In this document: piece by piece, positions 29,763 through 38,092 of the stretch
How the letters are laid out: each line of letters starts with the position of its first letter
How positions within the stretch are numbered: position 1 is the stretch's first letter
Assembly (NCBI RefSeq): GCF_009857605.1
Contig: NZ_WWCT01000007.1
Coordinates: 124,001 to 188,000, forward strand
Direction: 5' to 3'
From: Duganella levis
Lineage (GTDB): Bacteria > Pseudomonadota > Gammaproteobacteria > Burkholderiales > Burkholderiaceae_D
DNA length: 64,000 nt
Made by a program: the position numbers and the translations under genes
The notes under the pieces: model-generated
Seen by the model: the letters and a program-made list of their open reading frames with translations, nothing else
Databases searched by the model: none
What the model was told of the DNA's origin: nothing

Positions 29763-31105
29763 TGCTGCACTTCGGCGTCGATCTGCTTGCGGATCTTCGC
29801 CACCTGGCCGGCATCGGCCGCCGACGCCTGGTTACCCCAGCTCTGCCGCACGAAGGTCACCAGCTGCGCCGCTTCCTCGTCCGACAAACGCCATGCAAAG
29901 CCCGGCATGCCAAGCGGTGATGGCGCCCCCTTGGTGGATGGCAGCGAACTGCCCGCCAGCACCAGACGGATCAGCGAGGTCGGATCATCCGACAACACCG
30001 ACGGATTGCCTGCCAGCGCCGGGAATACCTTGGCGTTGGAGGTCGCATCGCTGCGATGGCAAGCCGCGCAGTTGTCCAGATACAGCTGTGCGCCGCGCGT
30101 CTCGTCATGGCCCGCCTTCAGGGCCTTGGCGGTGACGTCGCTCACTGCATAGCGCGACTTCTCATCCGGTCCCGGCGTCAGCGATTTCAGGTACACGGCA
30201 ATGGCCTTCAGGTCTTCCGACGACATGGACTGCGTGCTGTGCAGGACCACATCCGCCATCGGCGAACCGACCACGGCCGAATGCGCATTGCGTGCCTTAC
30301 TCAGCGTATCGACGATGTCCTGCTCACTCCAACGGCCAAGGCCGCCGGCCGGATTGCTGCGCAGGTTGACCGCCAGCCAGCCATCGATCACCGGGCCGCC
30401 GGCCAGGAAGGCTGGATTCGACTCATCCTGCGCCAGCTCCTGCATGGTCGTCGCGCGCGGCGTATGGCAAGCGCCGCAATGGCCCAGGCCTTGCACCAGA
30501 TACGCGCCACGCGCCAGCGCCTCGCCCTGGTACTTGCTCAGCACCAGTGGCGCCACGGCCGGCGCGTACGTCTTGCGCCAGATCGCCAGCGGCCAGTTCA
30601 TCGACAGCGGCCAGCTGATGCCGCTGCCATGGTTGGCTTGCGCCACCGGCTGCACGCCATGCATGAAGTACGCATACAGCGCGCGCATGTCGTCGTCGGT
30701 GACCTTGGCGTACGATGGATACGGCATGGCCGGATACAGCGTATCGCCCGACGGCGCAATCCCGTGCCGCACCGCGCGGTCGAAGTCGTTCAGGCTGTAG
30801 TTGCCGATGCCTGTCGCCTTGTCCGGCGTGATGTTGGAGCTGTACACCGCGCCAACCGGCGTCGCCATCGCCAGGCCGCCGGCGAACGGCTGCCCTTTCG
30901 GCGCCGTGTGGCACGCCACGCAGTCGGCCGCGACGGCCAGGTAGCGGCCTTTCTCGATCAACTGCGCGCTCGGCGCCGTCAGATTCTCCGCACCCGCGCC
31001 GATTTCCCTGGTGACCGTGGCCTGTTTGGCGTAAGCAAAAGCACCCACCACGCCGACTACCGCCACCGCCGCGACGACCGCGATTCCTTTTTTAACATTG
31101 CTCAT
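29759..31105 (-). CDS. Triheme membrane-anchored cytochrome c subunit of a sugar/alcohol dehydrogenase
   Basis: A 448-residue protein with an N-terminal signal/anchor (GIAVVAAVAVVGVVGAFAYA) and three CxxCH heme sites: CVACHTAP, CGACHTPR and CAACHRSD. This is the classic gluconate/alcohol dehydrogenase cytochrome subunit, which passes electrons from the flavoprotein to ubiquinone in the cytoplasmic membrane. It lies 12 bp after the GMC oxidoreductase and completes the three-subunit complex. Confidence 0.94.
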   Translation of the reverse strand: MSNVKKGIAVVAAVAVVGVVGAFAYAKQATVTREIGAGAENLTAPSAQLIEKGRYLAVAADCVACHTAPKGQPFAGGLAMATPVGAVYSSNITPDKATGIGNYSLNDFDRAVRHGIAPSGDTLYPAMPYPSYAKVTDDDMRALYAYFMHGVQPVAQANHGSGISWPLSMNWPLAIWRKTYAPAVAPLVLSKYQGEALARGAYLVQGLGHCGACHTPRATTMQELAQDESNPAFLAGGPVIDGWLAVNLRSNPAGGLGRWSEQDIVDTLSKARNAHSAVVGSPMADVVLHSTQSMSSEDLKAIAVYLKSLTPGPDEKSRYAVSDVTAKALKAGHDETRGAQLYLDNCAACHRSDATSNAKVFPALAGNPSVLSDDPTSLIRLVLAGSSLPSTKGAPSPLGMPGFAWRLSDEEAAQLVTFVRQSWGNQASAADAGQVAKIRKQIDAEVQH

Positions 31106-31117
31106 GTCGTCGTCTCC

Positions 31118-32893
31118 TTAAGCCTGGACCAGCGGGCCCGGGTTTTTCAAGTACTGCTCGCGGACTGCCTTGGCGCACCAGTACGTCAGCGCGCCGACCA
31201 TGCCGGTCGGGTTGTAGCCGTTGTTTTGCGGGAAGGCATTGGCGCCCGGCGCAAACACGTTCGACACGTCCCACGATTGCAGATAGCGGTTCAGCGCCGA
31301 GGTCTTCGGATCGCTGCCCATGATGGCGCCGCCGCAGGTGTGGGTCGACTGGTACTGCGTTACGTTGTAGTGGTCGCCGTCTTTCTTGGCGTCGCCCTTG
31401 ATGGCTTTCGGACCGAGCACCTTGCACATGTCCGAGGCTTTCTCCACCAGGTATTGCGACGCCTTGACCTCGTTGTCATGCCAGTCGAAAGTCATGCGCA
31501 GCAGCGGACGGCCGAAGGCGTCCTTGTAGGTCGGGTCCAGGCTCAGGTAAGCGTCCTGGTAGGACATGCACGAACCCTGCACCTCGTAGTAGAACGAATG
31601 GCGGAAGGCTTCCTTGACGCCCTTCTTCCAGCCGCTGCCCCAGTTCGGCACGCCCGGCGCGGTGGCGATGCCGCGCACCGGACCGCCGCCCGGCTGGCGT
31701 GCCCAGACCAGGCCGCCGCCGATGAAGCCGGACTTGGTGCTGTCGTTCTGGTTACCGTTCAAGTCGTCGATGGTGGTGCCGCCGCCGCCGATGCCCATGA
31801 ACTGGTTGGCGTGCACGGTTTCATCGAAGAACAGCGAAACGCGGTTCAGGTTCTGGTACGAGTAGTTGCGCCCGATGGTGCCGGTATTGCTGACCGGGTC
31901 ATACGGCACGCCGATGCCCGACAACAGCATCAGGTGCACATTAAACAGCGAGAACGCACACAGCACCACCAGGTCGGCCGGCTGCTCGGTCTCGCGGCCT
32001 TGCGCGTCGAGGTAGGTGACGCCGGTGGCTTTCTTCTTGTCGGCGGTCAGGTTGACCTTCAACACTTGCGCCAGCGTGCGCAGCTCGAAGCCCTTGCGGC
32101 CGCGCAGCACCGGCATGATGCAGGCGTTCGGGCTGGCCTTGGAGTAGTTCAGGCAGCCGTAGTCGGAGCAGAAGCCGCAGAAGTTACATGGTCCCATCTG
32201 ACAGCCGTACGGATTCACATACGGGCCGGAAGCATTCGACGCTGGAATCGGATACGGGTGGTAGCCCATCTCGCGCGCGGCCTTGTAGAACATCTCGGCG
32301 CCGAGGTAGTTGGGGTTCGGCGGCAGCGCGAATTCACGCGAGCGCGAGCCTTCAAACGGATTGCCGCCTTCGACTTTCTGGCCGTTCAGCACGCCGGCCT
32401 TGCCGGAGGTGCCGCACACATATTCGAAGTGGTCGAAATGCGGTTCCAGGTCTTCATACGTCACCGGGAAATCCTGGATGGTCATGCCGGCCGGGATGAA
32501 CTTCTTGCCGTAGCGCTGTTCCACATTGGAGCGCACCTTGAAGTCTTCCGGCAGCGCGCGGAAATGGCAACCGGACCAGTGGCTGCCGGCACCGCCGACG
32601 CCGGTGCCCGGCTTGAACGAGCCCATCTGGCGATACGGCACCGCCGTGTCGTTGACGTTGTGGCGAATTGTGACGGTCTCCTTCGACAGCGATTGCAGGT
32701 ATTTGCGGTGCACCGAGCCTTCCAGCTCATCGACCACACGCGGGTACGCGAAGTCCGGCTGCGTGTCGCGGTCCGGGCCGCGTTCCAGGCACACCACGCT
32801 CAGGCCGGCGTCAGTCAGCTCCTTGGCCATGATGGCCCCGGTCCAACCCATGCCGACAATCACGGCGTCTACTTTGTTTTTTACGATACTCAT
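31118..32893 (-). CDS. GMC-family flavoprotein dehydrogenase, large subunit
   Basis: A 591-residue FAD enzyme. ATG 32893 (MSIVKNK) has AGAGG upstream; the 19-codon extension is rejected. The FAD-binding Rossmann motif is AVIVGMGWTGAIMAKELTDA at residues 9-28, followed by ERG. A Cys-rich segment, CQMGPCNFCGFCSDYGC, probably binds a 3Fe-4S or similar cluster as in FAD-glucose and gluconate dehydrogenases. A C-terminal GMC active-site region contains TCGGAIMGSDP and FAPGANAFPQNNGYNPT. It oxidises a sugar, sugar acid or alcohol in the periplasm, carried out with the TAT-exported subunit encoded 4 bp upstream. Confidence 0.93.
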   Translation of the reverse strand: MSIVKNKVDAVIVGMGWTGAIMAKELTDAGLSVVCLERGPDRDTQPDFAYPRVVDELEGSVHRKYLQSLSKETVTIRHNVNDTAVPYRQMGSFKPGTGVGGAGSHWSGCHFRALPEDFKVRSNVEQRYGKKFIPAGMTIQDFPVTYEDLEPHFDHFEYVCGTSGKAGVLNGQKVEGGNPFEGSRSREFALPPNPNYLGAEMFYKAAREMGYHPYPIPASNASGPYVNPYGCQMGPCNFCGFCSDYGCLNYSKASPNACIMPVLRGRKGFELRTLAQVLKVNLTADKKKATGVTYLDAQGRETEQPADLVVLCAFSLFNVHLMLLSGIGVPYDPVSNTGTIGRNYSYQNLNRVSLFFDETVHANQFMGIGGGGTTIDDLNGNQNDSTKSGFIGGGLVWARQPGGGPVRGIATAPGVPNWGSGWKKGVKEAFRHSFYYEVQGSCMSYQDAYLSLDPTYKDAFGRPLLRMTFDWHDNEVKASQYLVEKASDMCKVLGPKAIKGDAKKDGDHYNVTQYQSTHTCGGAIMGSDPKTSALNRYLQSWDVSNVFAPGANAFPQNNGYNPTGMVGALTYWCAKAVREQYLKNPGPLVQA

Positions 32894-32897
32894 GGTC

Positions 32898-33626
32898 TTA
32901 ACCTCTGCGTCCAGCCAGATCGACAGGGCCGATCGGATATGGTTTGTCACGGACTTCCACCCAGTCCAGATAGTCGGCGCGCATGCCGGGATAGCCGATC
33001 ATCTTCCACGACCCCATGCCCTTGTTGCCGCCGTGCTTGGGATCGGCGAAATAGCCGTTGCGCACTTCGTTCAGCAGATTGGTGAAGAACAGCTTGGCCG
33101 AAATGTCTTCGAACTTCAGCTTGCCGCCTTCGCAGCCCTTGAGGATTTCCTCCTGCTGCTTGCGGTCCAGATCGGCAAACGCCTTGCCGCCGAACTGCGA
33201 GGCGCAATAGCCGTCGACATTCTTGATGCCGACGCGGATGATGTCGCGCAGGCCCAGCTTGCCCTGGTAGCCGAACTCCGGCGCCGCTTTCACGAACGGG
33301 CCTTGCATATACCAGATGTCGCCGGTGGCGTACGGGGTCTGCATGTGACGGTCGAGGAATTCCAGCACGCCCAGCTCGATGGCGCCGGGGCCGTGTTCAT
33401 CGTGCGGGATCAGGCGGTCCACGGCGGCGTTGAGGAACTTCCACTCCACCTGGTTGAAAAACGCCGGCGTGTACGCGTCCGGCTTGCCCTCGGGCGCATT
33501 GGCGTCGGCCGCAGTGGCCGGTTGCAGTGCGCGCACCGCGCCGGTCGCGGCTACCGCGCCGATCGGTATGAACACCATGCCTTTGATAAGGTTGCGCCGG
33601 GACGGCGACTGTGTGTCGTCAGACAT
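32898..33626 (-). CDS. Gluconate 2-dehydrogenase subunit 3-like protein, TAT-exported
   Basis: A 242-residue protein. ATG 33626 sits behind GAGGAGA. It has a twin-arginine signal (SRRNLIKGMVFIPIGAVAA) and then the subunit-3 domain (LNAAVDRLIPHDEHGPGAIELG, GWKxIGYPG-like SWKMIGYPGMRADYLDW). It carries the flavoprotein across the membrane by hitch-hiking and is needed for its maturation. Order: two-component system, then this gene (23 bp after the response regulator stop), GMC protein, cytochrome. Confidence 0.92.
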   Translation of the reverse strand: MSDDTQSPSRRNLIKGMVFIPIGAVAATGAVRALQPATAADANAPEGKPDAYTPAFFNQVEWKFLNAAVDRLIPHDEHGPGAIELGVLEFLDRHMQTPYATGDIWYMQGPFVKAAPEFGYQGKLGLRDIIRVGIKNVDGYCASQFGGKAFADLDRKQQEEILKGCEGGKLKFEDISAKLFFTNLLNEVRNGYFADPKHGGNKGMGSWKMIGYPGMRADYLDWVEVRDKPYPIGPVDLAGRRG

Positions 33627-33649
33627 TGCTTTCTCCTCGTTGTAAGACG

Positions 33650-34330
33650 TCAGGGTTGCAGCGCGCTGCGCGCTTCCCATCGATAGCCGACCCCATAAAC
33701 GGCCGAAATCGCTTCGACCAGGCCAGCCTCCTCCAGTTTCCGGCGCAGGTTCTTCACATGCGTATCGATCGTGCGGTCGTGCACGATGCGCCGGTCCTCA
33801 TACACCCAGTTGCGCAAGTCATCGCGTGACATGGCTTTGCCGGGTGCGTCGCGTAAAAGTTTCAACAAGCGGAATTCCACCGGCGTCAGCGCGACTTCTT
33901 TGCCGTGGACAAAGGCGCGCATGCCGGCGTCGTCGATCTGCAAGCCCGGCTGCGGCGTGCCGGACGGCCGGCGGCGCAGCACGGCCCGCACCCGCGCCAC
34001 CACTTCGCGTGGGCTAAACGGTTTGCAGATGTAATCGTCGGCGCCGCTGTCGAGGCCGTCTAGACGGTCCTCTTCCTGCGCGCGCGCCGTCATCATGATG
34101 ATGGGGATATCGCTGTTGGCGCGCAGCAGGCGGCACAGGCTCAGGCCGTCCATGCCGGGCAGCATCCAGTCCAGCAGGATCAGGTCGACATCGCCGGCCG
34201 CCACCGTGGCCTGCACCGACAGGCCGTCGTGCTGGGCGCTGGCGCGGTAGCCGGCCGCCAGCAGATAGCTGACCAGCAGGCGCGCCAGCCGTTGTTCATC
34301 TTCCACCACCAGCACGTGCGGCGCGTTCAT
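33650..34330 (-). CDS. OmpR-family response regulator (BaeR-like)
   Basis: A 226-residue protein. The receiver phosphoacceptor is Asp in LILLDWMLPGMDGL (about residue 54) with the switch Lys in ADDYICKPFSPRE. The C-terminal winged helix contains LTPVEFRLLKLLRDAPGKAM and DRTIDTHVKNLRRKLEE. The start overlaps the kinase stop by 4 bp. It sits directly ahead of the dehydrogenase genes, so it may regulate, and be co-transcribed with, that complex. Confidence 0.95.
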   Translation of the reverse strand: MNAPHVLVVEDEQRLARLLVSYLLAAGYRASAQHDGLSVQATVAAGDVDLILLDWMLPGMDGLSLCRLLRANSDIPIIMMTARAQEEDRLDGLDSGADDYICKPFSPREVVARVRAVLRRRPSGTPQPGLQIDDAGMRAFVHGKEVALTPVEFRLLKLLRDAPGKAMSRDDLRNWVYEDRRIVHDRTIDTHVKNLRRKLEEAGLVEAISAVYGVGYRWEARSALQP

Positions 34331-35736
34331 GCGATTTCTCCCGACAGCGGCAGCGTGATGCGGATGGTGAGGCCGCGCGGCGTCGCGGTGTGCGTGTGCA
34401 TGGCGCCGATGCTGCCGCCGTGCGCTTCGACAATGCTGCGGCAGATCGCCAGCCCGAGGCCGCTGCCGCCGGTGGTGCGGCTGCGCGCGTGGTCGCCGCG
34501 CCAGAAGCGCTCGAACAGCATCGGCAGGCCGGCATCGCTGACGCCGGGGCCGTTGTCGGCCAGCGTCAGCACCGCCTGCTGCCGCATGATGTGCAGGCTG
34601 ATGCGCAACTGCGTGGCGCCTTCGGCATGGCGCAGCGTGTTGTTGAACAGGTTGCGCAGCAGCTGGCGCAGGCGCACCGTGTCGCCGTCAATGATCATGG
34701 TGGATGGGCGCTCGACCAGGATCTCGGTGCCGGTCTGCGCCAGCGGATCGCGCCACTTGTGGACCTCGCTATCCAGCAGCGCGGCCAGGTCCAGCGGCTC
34801 GCGGCGGTAGTCGAAGGCGCCCACTTCGGACAAGGTGATCTGGCGCATATCATCCACCAGCCGGCTCAGCGTGGCGACCTCGTCCATCAGCGCCTTCAGG
34901 CTGCTGGCGTCGATCGGTTCGATGCCGTCTTCCATCGCTTCCAGCTGCGCCTGCAACACCGACAGCGGCGTGCGCAGCTCGTGCGAAATGTCGGCCATGA
35001 AGTGGCGGCGCAGCGCCTCGTTGCTTTCCAGCGTTGCCACCATGATGTTGAAGTTGCGCGCCAGCGTGCCCAGCTCGTCGCGCTGCGCATGCGGCACGCG
35101 CACGCCGTAGTCGCCGGCCGCCACCTTGGATGCGGCCGCGATCAGCCGTCGCGTCGGCGCCACAAAGCTGCGCGCCAGCAGCATCGCCGCCAGCGCCGCC
35201 AGCACCAGCGTGCCGAGGCCGATGAACAGGCTGTCGCGTTGCTGCTGTGCCTGGAAGGTCTGCTCGGCTTCTTCCTGCAAACCGCGCAGCGGCGCGCCGG
35301 CCAGCGTGCCGACCATTTTGCCGTCCACCAGCACCGGCTGGTAGCGCAGGTCGGCGCCGGCTTGCAGGTTGCCGGCCAGGTGATTGCCGTGTTCGTCATA
35401 CAGGCCGAGGCGGCGCGGCGCCTTGTCCGGCACGGCGTAATAGATGGAGTCGCCGCCGGGACGCGGCGAGGTGGCGCGTTCGCGGCCGATGGCGCCGGTG
35501 TAGCGCTCCCAGGCTTCGCGGTTATTGCGGATGAAGTCCCAGTTGCCGTGCTCTTGATAGGCGCGCGAAAACTCGAAGGCCATCGCCTCCATGCGGCGCG
35601 CCTCCACTTCGTTCAGATAACCCTGGAAGCCGCGCGTGAAACTCCAGCGCGTGCCCAGCCCGACGCCGACTGCGGTCAGCATGCTGACGATCAGCAGTGA
35701 AAGAAACAGGCGGGCGGTGATACCGATCTTGACCAT
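34327..35736 (-). CDS. Sensor histidine kinase (BaeS-like)
   Basis: A 469-residue membrane kinase. It has TM1 (about 6-28), a periplasmic sensor domain (about 30-165), TM2 (about 168-188), HAMP (FVAPTRRLIAAASKVAAGDY), HisKA (FMADISHELRTPLSVLQ), and HATPase with N and G boxes (LRNLFNNTLRHAEG, LADNGPGVSDAG, GGSGLGLAICRS). It is the first gene of a probable five-gene unit with its response regulator and the dehydrogenase genes. The signal is unknown; a substrate or redox cue for the dehydrogenase is an inference. Confidence 0.94.
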   Translation of the reverse strand: MVKIGITARLFLSLLIVSMLTAVGVGLGTRWSFTRGFQGYLNEVEARRMEAMAFEFSRAYQEHGNWDFIRNNREAWERYTGAIGRERATSPRPGGDSIYYAVPDKAPRRLGLYDEHGNHLAGNLQAGADLRYQPVLVDGKMVGTLAGAPLRGLQEEAEQTFQAQQQRDSLFIGLGTLVLAALAAMLLARSFVAPTRRLIAAASKVAAGDYGVRVPHAQRDELGTLARNFNIMVATLESNEALRRHFMADISHELRTPLSVLQAQLEAMEDGIEPIDASSLKALMDEVATLSRLVDDMRQITLSEVGAFDYRREPLDLAALLDSEVHKWRDPLAQTGTEILVERPSTMIIDGDTVRLRQLLRNLFNNTLRHAEGATQLRISLHIMRQQAVLTLADNGPGVSDAGLPMLFERFWRGDHARSRTTGGSGLGLAICRSIVEAHGGSIGAMHTHTATPRGLTIRITLPLSGEIA

Positions 35737-35830
35737 CAGGCCATTTAGCCACGATGCCGGATCGGCTTCAAGTGTGCGACAGGAAACTACCGCAATTCTT
35801 CACCGAAACTCCACAGTGTTGTGGAAGTGT

Positions 35831-37996
35831 TTAGTTTTCCGTGCGCGGCAACGTTACAGCGAAGACAACTTGTGGTGCTTCGTAACGGTAGACGATCTGG
35901 CCGCCATGCTGCTGGACGATTTCTTGCGCAATGTGCAAGCCCAAGCCGAGGCCGCCGCGATTGCGCACATTGCCGACCGACGCGTGCTTGAGCGGGCTGT
36001 ACAACGTCGACAGCAGCTCATCCGGAATCGCCGGCGCCATATTGCGCACTTCCAGCAGCACCTGGCCGTCCTGTTCGCTCAGGCTGATCTGGATCGGTTC
36101 GCCATGATCGCCATGGTGGCGGGCGTTGCTGACCAGGTTGCTCACCACCTGCACCATGCGGTCGCCATCCACTTGCGCCAGCAGCGTCGGCGGCAGGTTG
36201 GCGTCGATGCGCAGGTCGGCGTGCGAGGTGCGTACTTCATCCAGCAGGTCGTGCAGAATCGGCACCAGGTCGACCTCGGTGCGGCTCAGTCCCAGGCCGA
36301 GCCCGCCGTTGATGCGGCTCATGTCCAGCACCTGGCTGATCAGCCGCTCCATGCGCGTGCTGGAAGCCTGGATACGGCTGCTCATGGTGCTGGCCGCGCC
36401 GCCATGTTGCAGCACGGTCGCCGCCATATTGATCGAATGCAGCGGGCCGCGCAGGTCGTGGCCCAGCATCGCCAGCAGCTGCGCGCGGGCGCGGTCGGTT
36501 TCCACGTGCTTGGCCACGCTGGCGCGATGCATCTCGCCCAGCAGCTGGCTGGCCGCCAGTTGCTCGGTGGCTTCCCACGGCACGGCGCGGCCGCGCACCA
36601 TCTCGCGCCATTCGTCGAAGGAACCGCGCGGCGTCAGGCGCGGACCCAGCGGACCGGCAATCACCACTTTTTCCGGCCGTCCGGCCCAGCGTATCGTATG
36701 GATTTGTTCACGGCGCAGGCCCAGCAGCCAGCCCGAGGTGGCCGGGTCGAAGCGCAGCGCCAGCAGGCCGGCCCATTGTCCCAGCGCATCCTGCATCCCG
36801 GCCGGCCAGTCGCCGACGGCGGTGCGTTCGATCAGGTCGTGCCCGCCTTCAGGCAAGGACGCCACCATGCGCGCCGCCAGTTCCGCATCGACATCGCCAT
36901 GCACCATCACCTTGCCGTATTGCGTGACCACCAGCGCTTCCACCTGCAGCGACTGGCACAGCGCCGGCGCATGCTCCAGCAGCGCGCGCGCCGGTTCGTC
37001 GTGATGCAGCAGCGCTTCCATCACGCGCGTGCGCACCTCGGCCGACTGTTCCACCAGCCGGGTGCGTTCACGCGCTTCGATCGACTGCACCAGCGAGGCA
37101 ATCACCTGCGCCATCACGTCGGCCGCCATACGGATCGAATACGGCACCTGCAGCGGCGCCATGTGATGGCAGGCCAGCAGGCCCCACAGGCGGCCGGCCA
37201 CCACGATCGACACGCTCATCGAGGCGCCCACGCCCATGTTCTGCAAATACTCGATGTGGATCGGCGACACGCTGCGCAGCACGCTGTGACTCAAGTCCAG
37301 CGGCGCCTCGCCCTCGCGGCCGACCAGCGGCGACGGCGTATAGCCGACGTCGGCAATCAGCCGCAGCGTGTTGATGATGTACAGGCGGCGCGCCTGCGCC
37401 GGGATGTCGCTGGCCGGATAGCGGCGGCCCAGGTACGGCTCCAGGTCGTCGTGGCGCGACTCGGCGGTCACGTCGCCGCTGTCGTCCTGATGGAAACGGT
37501 AGGCCATCACGCGGTCGAAGCCGGTGATGGCGCGCACCTGTTCGGTGGCCAGTTGCAGCAGCGCGTCGATCGACTTCTGCCGCTTGAGCCGGTCGATCGC
37601 CGCATGCGCCTTCAGCGCGAACGCCGCCACCGCATCGCTGGGCGTGTCGCGCAGCTCGAATTCAATGATCAGGCGCTCGTGATAGGCATGCACGATGCAG
37701 TCGAATTGCAAGTCGCCGATGGCTACTTCCAGCGCCGTGGCCGGCGCTTCGCCGTCTTCCAGACTGTCCAGGCATTCGGCCACCGCTTCGTGGACCCCGT
37801 CCGGCAGCGGCAGGGCCGCCAGCGGCGTATTCAGCGCCAGCGTCAAACCCAGCAGTTGCGGCGCATTGCCGCTCCAGGCCAGCAGCACACCGGCTGCGTC
37901 GAACGCCAGCAATGCGCCATGCGGCTGTATGCTGCCTGGAATGTGGATAGGTTCATCCGCACAATTGTCCAGCGTAACGGGATCGGGTGCGTGCAT
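35831..37996 (-). CDS. bphP: Bacteriophytochrome histidine kinase
   Basis: A 721-residue red/far-red photoreceptor with the canonical PAS-GAF-PHY-HisKA-HATPase order. Biliverdin would attach to C12 (LDNCADEPIHIPGSIQPHG). The GAF domain shows RYPASDIPAQARRLY (the DIP motif) and the His-containing SVSPIHIEYLQNMGV. The PHY tongue has the WAG and PRGSF motifs. H513 in LGHDLRGPL is the phosphoacceptor; the HATPase has SNLVSNARHHG. No heme oxygenase (bphO) and no response regulator are adjacent, so chromophore supply and output must come from elsewhere. It lies 96 bp after the TBDT gene in the same direction. Confidence 0.96.
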   Translation of the reverse strand: MHAPDPVTLDNCADEPIHIPGSIQPHGALLAFDAAGVLLAWSGNAPQLLGLTLALNTPLAALPLPDGVHEAVAECLDSLEDGEAPATALEVAIGDLQFDCIVHAYHERLIIEFELRDTPSDAVAAFALKAHAAIDRLKRQKSIDALLQLATEQVRAITGFDRVMAYRFHQDDSGDVTAESRHDDLEPYLGRRYPASDIPAQARRLYIINTLRLIADVGYTPSPLVGREGEAPLDLSHSVLRSVSPIHIEYLQNMGVGASMSVSIVVAGRLWGLLACHHMAPLQVPYSIRMAADVMAQVIASLVQSIEARERTRLVEQSAEVRTRVMEALLHHDEPARALLEHAPALCQSLQVEALVVTQYGKVMVHGDVDAELAARMVASLPEGGHDLIERTAVGDWPAGMQDALGQWAGLLALRFDPATSGWLLGLRREQIHTIRWAGRPEKVVIAGPLGPRLTPRGSFDEWREMVRGRAVPWEATEQLAASQLLGEMHRASVAKHVETDRARAQLLAMLGHDLRGPLHSINMAATVLQHGGAASTMSSRIQASSTRMERLISQVLDMSRINGGLGLGLSRTEVDLVPILHDLLDEVRTSHADLRIDANLPPTLLAQVDGDRMVQVVSNLVSNARHHGDHGEPIQISLSEQDGQVLLEVRNMAPAIPDELLSTLYSPLKHASVGNVRNRGGLGLGLHIAQEIVQQHGGQIVYRYEAPQVVFAVTLPRTEN

Positions 37997-38056
37997 CGGA
38001 GGCGGAATCGCTTTCAGGGGGAGGAAGTGACAATTCTATCACTCCCTCGCCCACAC

Positions 38057-38092
38057 AGACAGCACCGCTGCTGTCTATGTACGCTAGCGTAC
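38057..38092. repeat. Hairpin and palindrome between TBDT and bacteriophytochrome genes
   Basis: AGACAGCA (38057-38064) and TGCTGTCT (38069-38076) are perfect 8-bp arms around CCGC. GTACGCTAGCGTAC (38079-38092) is a perfect 14-bp palindrome that abuts the TBDT stop codon. Neither has a T-run. They may slow transcription between the two genes or serve as a binding site for bphP control. Confidence 0.5.
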
